Shown: one piece after another, positions 48,751 through 57,039 of the stretch
Layout: the number at the start of each line of letters is the position of its first letter
How positions within the stretch are numbered: position 1 is the first letter of the stretch
From: Bacilli bacterium
GTDB taxonomy: Bacteria; Bacillota_I; Bacilli_A; RF39; UBA660
Assembly: GCA_016296185.1 (NCBI GenBank)
Contig: JAEDJT010000003.1
Coordinates: forward strand, 9,599-73,598
Direction: 5' to 3'
DNA: 64,000 nucleotides
Notes under the pieces: generated by a model
The model's input: the letters and a program-made list of their open reading frames with translations, nothing else
What the model was told of the DNA's origin: nothing
Database searches by the model: none
Program-made: the position numbers and the translations under genes

Positions 48751-49365
48751 CTAATCTAATAGACTTGTTTTGCTGTTGTTTTGTTCAATTATAATGTTTG
48801 CGTTATAAAAATTTGATGTATCTTCTGTGAATCCATTATAGTTAACATTAAATACATAAGTTATTGTTTCTTTAGGTGATATTTCAACATTTTCTAAAAT
48901 ATTAGTATCACTTAAAGGCAATTCTTTTTTTATTGATGTCTCATTATTATTTGTAATTGTATACATTAAATTATTTGTTGATAAAAGGGATGTATTAATA
49001 TTTTTTATTTTAATATCAAAAGTTATGTTAGTATCACCATCATTTGTTATTGTTATTATCTTAGGGCTTGATAATGAATAACCTGTAGTAATATTGTTTA
49101 CTTCTAATTTTGAAGTATCGTTGTAAGTTGTTGAAAGGGTTTGATAATAAGTATGGGATACTGATTTTTTTTCTTTAGTTATATTATTAGTACTTGAGTA
49201 TGCTTTTATAGCAAATATTGCTGATACTATAGTTGATACCATAGTAATAGCTAAGATAGATATGATAATTGTTGTTCTTATTCTTTGTTCTTTTTCTTCA
49301 GCCTGAATAAGAATACTATATTGATTTTCAAGTTCTTCTTTAAAGTTTTCTTTCGGCTTCTTCAT
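48751..49365 (-). CDS. Secreted camelysin/TasA-like protein 2
   Basis: A roughly 204-residue protein. After a long charged N-terminal arm comes one membrane segment (about residues 29-52, ending AIFAIKAYSS), then a beta-rich extracellular domain with Asn/Thr-rich strands (ITITNDGDTNITFDIKI). The position between a SipW-type peptidase and the first TasA-like protein, and the ITNDGDTNITF strand (compare SITNNNSNTINYKI in its neighbour), argue that it is related. The start at 49365 follows GGAAGTGAT. Confidence 0.55.
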   Translation of the reverse strand: MKKPKENFKEELENQYSILIQAEEKEQRIRTTIIISILAITMVSTIVSAIFAIKAYSSTNNITKEKKSVSHTYYQTLSTTYNDTSKLEVNNITTGYSLSSPKIITITNDGDTNITFDIKIKNINTSLLSTNNLMYTITNNNETSIKKELPLSDTNILENVEISPKETITYVFNVNYNGFTEDTSNFYNANIIIEQNNSKTSLLD

Positions 49366-49382
49366 ATCTATCACTTCCTTTT

Positions 49383-49943
49383 TTATTCTTCTACTACAAC
49401 TTTATAAGTACCTCCAAATGATTTATTAAAGTTATAAGATTGATCTCCATCTTTTGATACAAAACTAAATGTTATAGTACAATCATTTGTTTTATTCGTT
49501 TTTAATTCTAGATTATTAATAATAGTTAAATCTTCGTCGTCAGCTAATGGCATTTGTTTATTTTCTATTTTTTCGCCATTAGAACAAATTAATGTATAAA
49601 CAAACTCTTCAGGGTGAGCAGTTTGGTAATTATTTCCGGTATTCCATGTACTTGATACATTACTCCATAAAATCTTGTAATTAATTGTATTTGAATTATT
49701 GTTTGTTATTGAAAAAGTTTTAGTAATTAAGTCTCCAGGGTTAAGATTAGACAAATTTAAAACATTATTTTGATTATAATTAATCGATAAACTTTTATAC
49801 ATATTATTTGCAGCTACTACTTCTTTGCTATTAATATCCGTTCTAGCCTGTTCACTAAAATATATTAAGCTAGTACATAGTACTGAAGATATTAATGTAA
49901 GCACAGAAAAAGAACCTAGTAGTATCATCCACTTCTTGCCCAT
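49383..49943 (-). CDS. Secreted camelysin/TasA-like protein 1
   Basis: A roughly 186-residue protein. It has a SipW-like signal (KKWMILLGSFSVLTLISSVLCTS) and a beta-sandwich domain, with the family-like block NLNPGDLITKTFSITNNNSNTINYKI. TasA/CalY proteins are matrix fibre subunits or secreted proteases cleaved by SipW. A Cys pair (LICSNGEK and NDCTITF) could form a disulfide. It is the first gene of this operon; the start at 49943 follows GGGTGAT. Confidence 0.65.
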   Translation of the reverse strand: MGKKWMILLGSFSVLTLISSVLCTSLIYFSEQARTDINSKEVVAANNMYKSLSINYNQNNVLNLSNLNPGDLITKTFSITNNNSNTINYKILWSNVSSTWNTGNNYQTAHPEEFVYTLICSNGEKIENKQMPLADDEDLTIINNLELKTNKTNDCTITFSFVSKDGDQSYNFNKSFGGTYKVVVEE

Positions 49944-50024
49944 CTTAATCACCCTTTTATTATATATAATATAATAACAAAAATTGTATTCTTTTACAAC
50001 AATAATGTATAAATATTAAATTTG

Positions 50025-50033
50025 TGATATAAT
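50025..50033 (+). promoter_or_regulatory. Extended -10 promoter of the glycosyltransferase gene
   Basis: TGATATAAT, an extended -10 element, lies 18 bp before the start. The -35 is weak. Confidence 0.6.
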
Positions 50034-50051
50034 ACCAACGAGGTGTTATAA

Positions 50052-50996
50052 ATGAAATTAAGTGTCATTATTCCTTGTATGAATGAAGAGGGAAATGTTC
50101 AAGGTTTATATAACAAAATTAGTGAAACATTAAAAGGTAAAAAATACGAAATGATATATATAGACGATGGTTCTAAAGATAATACATTAGAAAAACTTCG
50201 TGAAATATATAAAAATGATACATTACATGTTAAAGTCTTATCTTTTTCAAGAAACTTCAAAAAAGAAGCAGCTATGTTAGCTGGACTACAACATGCTACT
50301 GGTGAATATACTTGTATTATCGATGGTGACTTACAACAAAATCCAGGTTATTTATTAGATATGATTAATTTCTTAGACGAAAATGACGATTATGATGAAG
50401 TTGCTATGGTTATGGAAGACAGAAGTTCATATGGTGGAATTATGGCTTTCTGTAAAAAAGCTTTTTATAAATTAATTGATAGTTTAAGTGAAGTTCATTT
50501 TGAAAATGGTGCATCTGATTTTAGAATGTTCAGATCAAATGTAAGAAAAGCTATGGTTAGTTTAGGAGAAAAAAATAGATTCACAAAAGGTATTTTCTCT
50601 TGGGTTGGATTTAAAGTTAAATATATGCCATACAAGGTTGAGCCAAGAACTTCTGGTAAATCAAGTTTTGGTTTCAAAAGCAGTATCAATTACGCTTTTG
50701 AAGGTATTTTAGCTTTCAGTACTAAACCATTAACATACGCTATTAAGTGTGGTGTATTATCATTATTTGCTGCATTTGTTTATTTAATTGTTTTATTAAT
50801 TCAAGTTTTAGCATTTGACTTAACTTTTAAAGCAACTTATGCAATTATTTTATTATTGTTAGCTTTATTTGGTGTTCAATTTATTATTCTTGGTATAGTA
50901 GGAATGTATTTTTCTAAAGCTTATGTTGAAATCAAAAATAGACCTGTTTATGTAATTAAAGAAAAATTAGGTTTTAATGAAGAAACTATTTTATAA
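50052..50996 (+). CDS. Glycosyltransferase family 2, DPM1/GtrB-like
   Basis: A 314-residue membrane enzyme. The N-terminal GT-A domain begins KLSVIIPCMNEEGNV, with the DDGSKDNT acceptor loop and the DGDLQQNP D-x-D-type metal site. Two C-terminal membrane segments are at about residues 232-258 and 268-290 (IKCGVLSLFAAFVYLIVLLIQ). This matches polyprenyl-phosphate glycosyltransferases, which load a sugar from a nucleotide sugar onto undecaprenyl phosphate for envelope decoration. The start is preceded by GAGGTG. Its stop lies in the terminator hairpin. Confidence 0.9.
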   Translation: MKLSVIIPCMNEEGNVQGLYNKISETLKGKKYEMIYIDDGSKDNTLEKLREIYKNDTLHVKVLSFSRNFKKEAAMLAGLQHATGEYTCIIDGDLQQNPGYLLDMINFLDENDDYDEVAMVMEDRSSYGGIMAFCKKAFYKLIDSLSEVHFENGASDFRMFRSNVRKAMVSLGEKNRFTKGIFSWVGFKVKYMPYKVEPRTSGKSSFGFKSSINYAFEGILAFSTKPLTYAIKCGVLSLFAAFVYLIVLLIQVLAFDLTFKATYAIILLLLALFGVQFIILGIVGMYFSKAYVEIKNRPVYVIKEKLGFNEETIL

Positions 50997-51010
50997 TAGT
51001 TTTTTTTTTT
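50983..51010 (+). terminator. Terminator of the glycosyltransferase gene
   Basis: Stem AAACTATT/AATAGTTT overlapping the stop codon and ending in a run of T. The T run is directly followed by the next promoter's -10. Confidence 0.8.
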
Positions 51011-51018
51011 GATATAAT
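51010..51018 (+). promoter_or_regulatory. Extended -10 promoter of the Tim44-like gene
   Basis: TGATATAAT immediately follows the T-tract of the upstream terminator, about 25 bp before AGGAGG-type ribosome binding and the ATG. Confidence 0.6.
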
Positions 51019-51043
51019 TAATTAATAATACGGAGGTAATTGT

Positions 51044-51970
51044 ATGACAAATAAGAAAAAACAACTTATTAACTATTTGTTAATTTTTATTATGATTATT
51101 GCTCCATTTACTATATCAATTGTTAAGGCCGATAGTGGTTGGGATTCTAGTTACGATTCTGGTAGTAGCTGGAGTTCTTCTAGTAGTTCTCATGATTATA
51201 GTTCTCATGATTATAGTTCTTATGATTATGGTTCACATAGTAGTAGCGGAAGTTATAGTAGTGGTTCATATTCTGATGGATCTGGTGCTTTTGAAATAAT
51301 GGTATTAATTTATGTAATAATAATTATTATAATTATTTGTAACTCTAAGCCTTCTGATAAAGAAATGGCAGAAATAGCTCAAAGAGATGATAATTTATTA
51401 AAGAAGGCATCAGATATTACTGCTCAATTAGAAGCAAAATATTCTACTGATAATAAGATTAAATTATCAAAAGAAGAACAAGATAAAATAATTGATGATT
51501 TATTTAATAATTATGTTGAAATACAAGATGCTTGGATGAATTTTGATTATGATTCTCTAAAAAAACTATGTACAGATGAGTTATATAATTCTTATATGTC
51601 TCAATTAAAAATATTAAAATCTAGTAATAATCAAAATATTATGAATGATTATAAATTATTAGATAGTAAAATTATAAGTTATGTTGATTTAAATGGCACT
51701 CATTTAGTTAGAGTTTATATGAAAATTTCTCTATTTGATTATGTTATAAATATGGGAAGTAAAAATGTTATTAGAGGAACAAAATCATATCCTTTAACTA
51801 ATAATTACTATATGGAATTTATTAAAAAGTCTAATACTACATATGATAAATGTCCTTGTTGTGGAGCTGAATTAAAAGAATTAGTTCATGGTAGATGTTC
51901 ATATTGTAGAAGTATTATTACTGATACATCAGGGGAATTTGTGTTAAGTAAAAAGACAAATATGAGATAG
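51044..51970 (+). CDS. Secreted/membrane Tim44-like protein with zinc ribbon and Ser/Tyr/Asp repeat
   Basis: A 308-residue protein. A signal segment (about residues 8-28) is followed by a low-complexity part of Ser, Asp, Tyr and His (units like SHDYSSHDYSSYDYG; residues about 29-80), a membrane segment (about 86-100) and a Tim44-like domain: NYVEIQDAWMNFDYDSLKKLCTDELYNSY is its typical core. It ends in a four-Cys zinc ribbon (CPCCGAEL and CSYC). GGAGG precedes the ATG. The second gene downstream is a soluble relative with the same ribbon. Confidence 0.7.
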   Translation: MTNKKKQLINYLLIFIMIIAPFTISIVKADSGWDSSYDSGSSWSSSSSSHDYSSHDYSSYDYGSHSSSGSYSSGSYSDGSGAFEIMVLIYVIIIIIIICNSKPSDKEMAEIAQRDDNLLKKASDITAQLEAKYSTDNKIKLSKEEQDKIIDDLFNNYVEIQDAWMNFDYDSLKKLCTDELYNSYMSQLKILKSSNNQNIMNDYKLLDSKIISYVDLNGTHLVRVYMKISLFDYVINMGSKNVIRGTKSYPLTNNYYMEFIKKSNTTYDKCPCCGAELKELVHGRCSYCRSIITDTSGEFVLSKKTNMR

Positions 51971-51995
51971 AAATGTTAAGGCATTTCTATTTTTA
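51969..51995 (+). terminator. Terminator of the first Tim44-like gene
   Basis: Stem AGAAATG/CATTTCT overlapping the stop, followed by ATTTTTAT. Confidence 0.65.
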
Positions 51996-52004
51996 TGCTA
52001 TAAT
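51996..52004 (+). promoter_or_regulatory. Extended -10 promoter of the second Tim44-like gene
   Basis: TGCTATAAT sits immediately behind the upstream terminator and 15 bp before the start. Confidence 0.6.
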
Positions 52005-52019
52005 TATTTTGGTGATATT

Positions 52020-52562
52020 ATGACTATACAAGAATTACAGGAAAAAGATAAATCTTTTGTTGAAAGTTTATTTATAAGTAAGATAAATAATATTTTTGTT
52101 AAACTTTTTACAGCTATAATATTAGATGAATTAAAAGATGTAGATCATTTTATTAATGATGATGTATATGAATATGCAAGTAATATAATTGAAAATGCTA
52201 ATTCAAAGAATGCTCGTCAAATGTATGATGAATTAAATGTTAAAGATAGTAAAATTTTAACTATAGAAGAAAATACTGAATGCTATATTATAAATGTATT
52301 ATTAAATGCTAGATATATGGATTATTTAATTGATAAAGAATCTGGTAAATATATTTCTGGTAATAATAAATATAGAACTGAAGATGATTATTATTTAACA
52401 TTTACTAAAAGTAAAAATGCTACTACTCAAAACATTATAAAAAAATGTCCTGGTTGTGGTAATTCTCTTAGTGTTAATACATCTGGTGTATGTCCATATT
52501 GCCAATCAGTTTATGATCAAGAAAATCATGATTGGGTATTAACATCAATTAAAAAAAGATAG
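52020..52562 (+). CDS. Soluble Tim44-like zinc-ribbon protein
   Basis: A 180-residue protein without a signal peptide or membrane segment. The helix KDKSFVESLFISKINNIFVKLFTA and the block YEYASNIIENANSKNARQMYDELNV fit a Tim44-like domain, and it ends in a zinc ribbon with CPGCG and CPYC. It is a shorter paralogue of the protein encoded just upstream, without the Ser/Tyr repeat. GGTGAT precedes the ATG at 52020 and an extended -10 promoter lies behind the upstream terminator. Confidence 0.65.
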   Translation: MTIQELQEKDKSFVESLFISKINNIFVKLFTAIILDELKDVDHFINDDVYEYASNIIENANSKNARQMYDELNVKDSKILTIEENTECYIINVLLNARYMDYLIDKESGKYISGNNKYRTEDDYYLTFTKSKNATTQNIIKKCPGCGNSLSVNTSGVCPYCQSVYDQENHDWVLTSIKKR

Positions 52563-52580
52563 TATAAACTATCTTTTATT
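52552..52580. terminator. Bidirectional terminator
   Basis: A 10-bp stem AAAAGATAGT/ACTATCTTTT between convergent genes, overlapping the stop of the DUF3006-like gene. Confidence 0.75.
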
Positions 52581-52794
52581 TTTTTATTAAATTACTGAAT
52601 CTATTTTTAATAGATTCTTTTCTTTTTTGTTCTTCTTCATTATCAATATAATATTCATTGTCTTTATAAACTACTATTGAACCCTCATGAATATCATCTT
52701 GTAATTTTTCTTTATCAATTTCTATTATTGATTCATTTTCTAAGTTTTCTAGTACTACTAGATTATCTTCTATTCTATCTACACAATATTTCAT
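52576..52794 (-). CDS. DUF3006-like small protein
   Basis: A 72-residue protein with the DUF3006 pattern: MKYCVDRIEDNLVVLE at the start, then a central IHEGSIVVYKDNEYYIDNEE. DUF3006 genes commonly lie next to a ComEC-like metallo-beta-lactamase-fold gene, as here (the next gene on the strand ends two bases before). The function is unknown. The start lies just downstream of the neighbouring stop. Confidence 0.7.
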   Translation of the reverse strand: MKYCVDRIEDNLVVLENLENESIIEIDKEKLQDDIHEGSIVVYKDNEYYIDNEEEQKRKESIKNRFSNLIKK

Positions 52795-52796
52795 AT

Positions 52797-53714
52797 TTAC
52801 TCTCCATTTGTATCTGTTTCAATACTATTAATTTCTATTCTTGTTCCATCACTTGTTAATATAATTGTACCTAATTGGTCGGTACGATAAATCTTATCTG
52901 TATATTTTTTTATATTATCAATTGTTTCTTTTGAGGGATGTCCATAACTGTTATCTTTTCCTACACTAATAATTGCATAATCTGGTGTTACTTTTGATAA
53001 GAAGTCTTTTTTTGAACTGTATTTAGAACCATGATGACCTACTTTTAATACATCTACATCAATTACTTCTTTACTTAATAATTGTTCAACTTTAGATGAT
53101 GCATCTCCCATGAACATATAAGAATAATTTCCAAAAATCATTTTTAATACTATAGATGAATTGTTTAAATCTTCTTCATCTTCTCCTGTATATAGTATTT
53201 CAAATTCTGCTTCACCTAAATTAAATTTATCACCAATTGTTGGTATTGTAACATTATAATTCTTCTTTTCTAATGATGATATAACCGATTCGAATGTTGA
53301 TGTGTTAGCTATAGCATTTGGTAAATATACATTATCTATATCAAATGCATCAATTATGTTGTCTAATCCACCTATATGATCTTCGTGAGGATGTGTTCCT
53401 ACTACATAATCAAATTTATTAATACCTAATTCTTTTATGTAATTAACAATCTTTTTTCCATCATCATTATTACCTGCATCAATAAGCATATTATGATCTT
53501 TATTTGATATTAAAATACAATCAGCTTGTCCGACATCTATAAACTGAATAGTTAAATTACTTGATACAATATTATATTTTTTTGTTTCTATATGTTTGAT
53601 TGGTTCTTCAAACTCTAATTTATTTAAATTATTATAACCATATTCCAATATTACAGCTAATATGATACTAAGAATGATTAATGCTAAACTCCCCTTAGTG
53701 TTTCTTTTTGTCAT
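52797..53714 (-). CDS. Membrane-anchored ComEC-like metallo-beta-lactamase-fold hydrolase
   Basis: A 305-residue protein. An N-terminal membrane anchor (about residues 9-28) leads to a metallo-beta-lactamase fold like the C-terminal part of ComEC. The start of the fold is IQFIDVGQADCILI, with the metal site THPHEDHIGG. Later blocks are MFMGDAS and VGHHGSKYSS, then PDYAIISVG. Such proteins may act on extracellular DNA or on nucleotides. The ATG has GGTGAT upstream. It is followed by a DUF3006 gene. Confidence 0.85.
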   Translation of the reverse strand: MTKRNTKGSLALIILSIILAVILEYGYNNLNKLEFEEPIKHIETKKYNIVSSNLTIQFIDVGQADCILISNKDHNMLIDAGNNDDGKKIVNYIKELGINKFDYVVGTHPHEDHIGGLDNIIDAFDIDNVYLPNAIANTSTFESVISSLEKKNYNVTIPTIGDKFNLGEAEFEILYTGEDEEDLNNSSIVLKMIFGNYSYMFMGDASSKVEQLLSKEVIDVDVLKVGHHGSKYSSKKDFLSKVTPDYAIISVGKDNSYGHPSKETIDNIKKYTDKIYRTDQLGTIILTSDGTRIEINSIETDTNGE

Positions 53715-53730
53715 ATCATCACCATAATAA

Positions 53731-54633
53731 TTATATCACAGTTAATTTTTTTGTTATACCTTCGTCCTTAAATTCTTCTAATTGTTCTTCATTTAAATCT
53801 TTATTATTATGTGTTTTACTTACGTACATTTCATAAATATTCTTTATTGATTCATATAAGAAAGATTGGTTATTTTTTAATATATTTATTATTTGATCTT
53901 TTGTTAATACTTCATATGTTTCTATATGTTTTTTTGTTATTTCTTCACTAAATAATGAATATAGATATTTAGATATTTCATAATCATTTTCTGCTATTTC
54001 TAATATAAGTTTTATAGCATTATCATTATCATATTTGCTTATATTTATGATAAAACCTAATACTTCTGTTATTATTCCTTCATCAAATGATAAAGTCATT
54101 ACTTTATGTTGATATGATCTTTGTGATTTCATATTTTTCATTATATCTGTTAATGTTATTTCTTTATCATATGTTTCTTTATCAACACTATGAAGACCAG
54201 TCATATTTAGTATTTTTTGATGTTCTTCTTCTGATAATGATTTCATCATTAATACTTTAGCTAAACCTGATGTTTCATTATAGTAATAAGTTGCTTCTAA
54301 CATTCTACAAAATAAATCAGGATTTGCACTTATTTCAGTTATTAAATCTAAGCCATCTTCTAATACACATATATCATGAAATGTTTCTATTTCAGTCGGC
54401 TTATTGTTCATATTTTTTTGTTTATATGAAAAATACTTATATGAATCTGCATATACAAGTCCCATTAAACATGACATTACTACTTTTGATTCTGGTTTGT
54501 TATTATCAATAAGTGGATATAATGATTGTTGATAAATCATTACTGCTTCATGTAATGATTTAAACTTTTTAGTAATAATTGTTTCGATATCATTTACTAT
54601 TGTTTTTCTTAATAATGTATTATAATTCTTCAT
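53731..54633 (-). CDS. Unknown helical protein
   Basis: A 300-residue protein with no membrane segment that I do not recognise. It is mostly helical, with a Tyr-rich region (YQQSLYPL, YKYFSYKQKN) and a Glu-rich tail. Its ribosome-binding site is within a 7-bp hairpin stem (see 54636-54653), so translation may be controlled. It lies upstream of the ComEC-like gene in the same direction with 16 bases between. Confidence 0.55.
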   Translation of the reverse strand: MKNYNTLLRKTIVNDIETIITKKFKSLHEAVMIYQQSLYPLIDNNKPESKVVMSCLMGLVYADSYKYFSYKQKNMNNKPTEIETFHDICVLEDGLDLITEISANPDLFCRMLEATYYYNETSGLAKVLMMKSLSEEEHQKILNMTGLHSVDKETYDKEITLTDIMKNMKSQRSYQHKVMTLSFDEGIITEVLGFIINISKYDNDNAIKLILEIAENDYEISKYLYSLFSEEITKKHIETYEVLTKDQIINILKNNQSFLYESIKNIYEMYVSKTHNNKDLNEEQLEEFKDEGITKKLTVI

Positions 54634-54635
54634 AA

Positions 54636-54653
54636 AATCACCTAGTGGTGATT
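54636..54653 (-). promoter_or_regulatory. Hairpin sequestering the ribosome-binding site
   Basis: AATCACC/GGTGATT with a 4-base loop on the minus strand covers the GGTGAT ribosome-binding site of the unknown gene that starts at 54633. Confidence 0.55.
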
Positions 54654-54675
54654 ATTCTAACATAAAATGCAAAAT

Positions 54676-54702
54676 AAAAAAACTAAGTATTTCTACTTAG
54701 TT
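54676..54702 (-). terminator. Terminator of tRNA-Cys
   Basis: A 9-bp stem AACTAAGTA/TACTTAGTT with a GAAA loop and T run on the minus strand. Confidence 0.85.
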
Positions 54703-54711
54703 ATTTTTAAT

Positions 54712-54785
54712 TGGAGGGACCTACCAGATTCGAACTGGTGCTCAGGGAGTTGCAGTCCCTTGCCTTACCGCTTGGCTAAAGTCCC
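54712..54785 (-). tRNA. tRNA-Cys (GCA), CCA encoded
   Basis: A 74-base cloverleaf: acceptor GGGACTT/AGGTCCC, discriminator T, CCA encoded, anticodon loop ACTGCAAC with anticodon GCA, and T-arm ACCAGTTCGAATCTGGT. The upstream hairpin at 54790 and the terminator downstream delimit the unit. Confidence 0.96.
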
Positions 54786-54789
54786 AAGA

Positions 54790-54811
54790 AAACATGTCCT
54801 TTGACATGTTT
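54790..54811 (-). terminator. Hairpin between the membrane-protein gene and tRNA-Cys
   Basis: A 9-bp stem AAACATGTC/GACATGTTT followed by TTCTT on the minus strand. It probably ends transcripts of the gene at 54844. The tRNA-Cys promoter starts transcription inside it. Confidence 0.6.
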
Positions 54812-54812
54812 A

Positions 54813-54841
54813 ATTTTATAGCAATTTATAGGAAAAGTCAA
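54813..54841 (-). promoter_or_regulatory. Promoter of tRNA-Cys
   Basis: TTGACT (54836-54841) and TAAAAT (54813-54818) on the minus strand with a 17-bp spacer; a TATAAA in the same place would give 15 bp. Confidence 0.7.
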
Positions 54842-54843
54842 CA

Positions 54844-56490
54844 TTAATCAAGCTTAATATCTATTTCTTTATTTCTAATTGTTAGCTTTAACATTCTATC
54901 TTTAGAAATATATGCTTGGTTATTTACTTCATATACTCTAGTTGTTATTCCATTTTCATCTGTATCTTTATATGTTGCTGATAGAGAAACTTTCTTTAAT
55001 GGTACTTCATATGTTTTAGAAGTAAATTCATGATAATACTTAAATGTTGCGAAATCTCCATAGAAATCTAATTTACTATATTTAAAATATGAACTCATTT
55101 CATCATATGTAATAATATCTTTAATTATTACTAATACATTTCCGTTTGATGGCCCTACTGTTCTTTGAATATTTGTACAATTCTTTTTATTATCACAATT
55201 TTCATATGTATATGTGAATGAATTTGCTATTTGGTAATCAACTAATTTATATTTTGTTTTTCCTAGAGTTGTACTTGATAAATTTATTTCATCACCTATT
55301 TTTACTGTATCTATTTTTTCTTTACTAACAATATTTTTAGGTTTTATTTTAATAGTCTTATATGTTGCTACCATCTTGTTATTACTATTTTTTGAATAAT
55401 TACTTAAAATTTTCATTTCATATTGTGCTTTAACTTGATTCTTATCAAGTTCATATACTAATACGTAATCATCATCTGTATATCTTAAACTTCCATCATC
55501 ATTTCTTCTAAATCCTAATAATTCTTTTCCTAGATATTCTTTACCGATATCAATGAATCTACTACTTCTGCCATAGTTAGGATATACGGCTTCACCGTTT
55601 ATATATATTCTAAATGCTGATCTATCTATTTTAACATCATCAGCTTGTGTATTTTTTAATCCTAGTTTTACTGCTAAGTAATATTTATCATTTTCTATTT
55701 TATTACCAGCTTGATCAACATTTGTTATATAACTATCTTTTAATGTAATAGTTATACTATTTAAATTAAACGCTTGATTCAAACTATATTGTCTATTATA
55801 AACACCGAAAAACATATATGTATTAAAGCATATAATTACTAATACAAGTATTCCTAATGCTTTAAAAACAAATAAGTTTTCTAATATATAATATTGTGCT
55901 TCTCTTATGAAATGTACTATTTTCTTTTTTGATTCAAAGGTATCAGAACCTAATTTTACTTCTACTAATTCATCATCTTCATCTGTAACAATAATGTCAT
56001 AGTTTCTTTCAAAACTTAATGTTTTTATATTAAAGTTAAATCCTTTAATTATTGTCCATCCCATTAATATTATTGGTGGAAACTTTATTACACCCGCAAA
56101 GTCTCTTATGAATATAGCCATTGTTTCTTTAATTGTTTCAGCTTCAATAGAGTCCATAGCACCTGAGAAGAATATTAATGATATTAATGCTAATATATAA
56201 TATATCAGCGATACTAAATATAACCATCCTGGCTTCTTTTTACTTTTTTCTAGCCAATAAATAAAACCTTCTGCAAAAATCATAAAATACAGCGTATACG
56301 TCATTAAGTTTGGTATATATGTAGCTATTAATTGATACTCTGTAGTTTTAAAGTTTTGTTTTATGAATAATGAAAAGAATTTATTAATATCTCCAAATGC
56401 TAAAAATAGATATAACATTGGAATCAGTAATAATAAGTGAATTAATTTATAATTTCTTTTGTAAAATCCATAAGGTTTTTTAAATATCAT
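54844..56490 (-). CDS. Membrane protein with DUF4352-like external domain
   Basis: A 548-residue protein. About five membrane segments are spread over residues 14-240, then a large extracellular part. The segment YLAVKLGLKNTQADDVKIDRSAFRIYINGEAV resembles DUF4352-type immunoglobulin-like domains, with NSITITLKDSYITNV before it. A pair of Cys (ENCDNKKNCTN) occurs near residue 430. The start has GGAGGG upstream. Function unknown. Confidence 0.6.
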   Translation of the reverse strand: MIFKKPYGFYKRNYKLIHLLLLIPMLYLFLAFGDINKFFSLFIKQNFKTTEYQLIATYIPNLMTYTLYFMIFAEGFIYWLEKSKKKPGWLYLVSLIYYILALISLIFFSGAMDSIEAETIKETMAIFIRDFAGVIKFPPIILMGWTIIKGFNFNIKTLSFERNYDIIVTDEDDELVEVKLGSDTFESKKKIVHFIREAQYYILENLFVFKALGILVLVIICFNTYMFFGVYNRQYSLNQAFNLNSITITLKDSYITNVDQAGNKIENDKYYLAVKLGLKNTQADDVKIDRSAFRIYINGEAVYPNYGRSSRFIDIGKEYLGKELLGFRRNDDGSLRYTDDDYVLVYELDKNQVKAQYEMKILSNYSKNSNNKMVATYKTIKIKPKNIVSKEKIDTVKIGDEINLSSTTLGKTKYKLVDYQIANSFTYTYENCDNKKNCTNIQRTVGPSNGNVLVIIKDIITYDEMSSYFKYSKLDFYGDFATFKYYHEFTSKTYEVPLKKVSLSATYKDTDENGITTRVYEVNNQAYISKDRMLKLTIRNKEIDIKLD

Positions 56491-56527
56491 TATATCCCTC
56501 CTATTCTACATTTATTATATCATATAA

Positions 56528-56563
56528 AAAGAAAAAAGAATTAAATTGTATTTAATTCTTTTT
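56528..56563 (-). terminator. Terminator of the LysM gene
   Basis: A 14-bp stem AAAAAGAATTAAAT/ATTTAATTCTTTTT overlapping the stop at 56552 with a T run on the minus strand. Confidence 0.85.
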
Positions 56564-57001
56564 AACTAATAATTGTTCAGGTAACAGATATATTGTTTCA
56601 TTATTATCTACCATATCAGAAACTGATGTTTTAAATTTATTTGCAACTGTTGATATAGTATCTCCTTCAGCAGTTACATAATAGCTATAGTTATCTTTAG
56701 GAATAAGTATTTCTTCATCAGGATATATATAATCATTCATATTTAATCCATTTAATAATGCCAGAAGTTTAGGATTAATGTTATACTTTCTTCCAATAGC
56801 ATATAATGTATCTCCTTTTTCTATTTTATAGTAACTAAAATATTTATCTTTATTTTTAGGTACTATTATTTCTCTTCCTTCTATGAAACTTTCTCTATTA
56901 GAGATATTATTAATATCCATTAAAGTAAATTCATCTATATTGAATTTTTTAGCAATACTATTGATATCTTCTCCAGGTTGTATTAGGTATCTATCATACA
57001 T
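56552..57001 (-). CDS. Stand-alone protein with three LysM domains
   Basis: A 149-residue protein made of LysM domains, which bind N-acetylglucosamine-containing glycans such as peptidoglycan. They are at about residues 4-49 (YLIQPGEDINSIAKKF), 55-100 (YYKIEKGDTLYAIGRKYNI) and 107-146 (YYVTAEGDTISTVANKF); the third is shorter. No signal peptide, membrane anchor or catalytic domain is seen, so export is unclear; it may act within spore- or wall-related structures or leave by a non-classical route. Confidence 0.85.
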   Translation of the reverse strand: MYDRYLIQPGEDINSIAKKFNIDEFTLMDINNISNRESFIEGREIIVPKNKDKYFSYYKIEKGDTLYAIGRKYNINPKLLALLNGLNMNDYIYPDEEILIPKDNYSYYVTAEGDTISTVANKFKTSVSDMVDNNETIYLLPEQLLVKKN

Positions 57002-57039
57002 AAAATCACTCCTAATATAAGATATGCAAATATTGTAAG

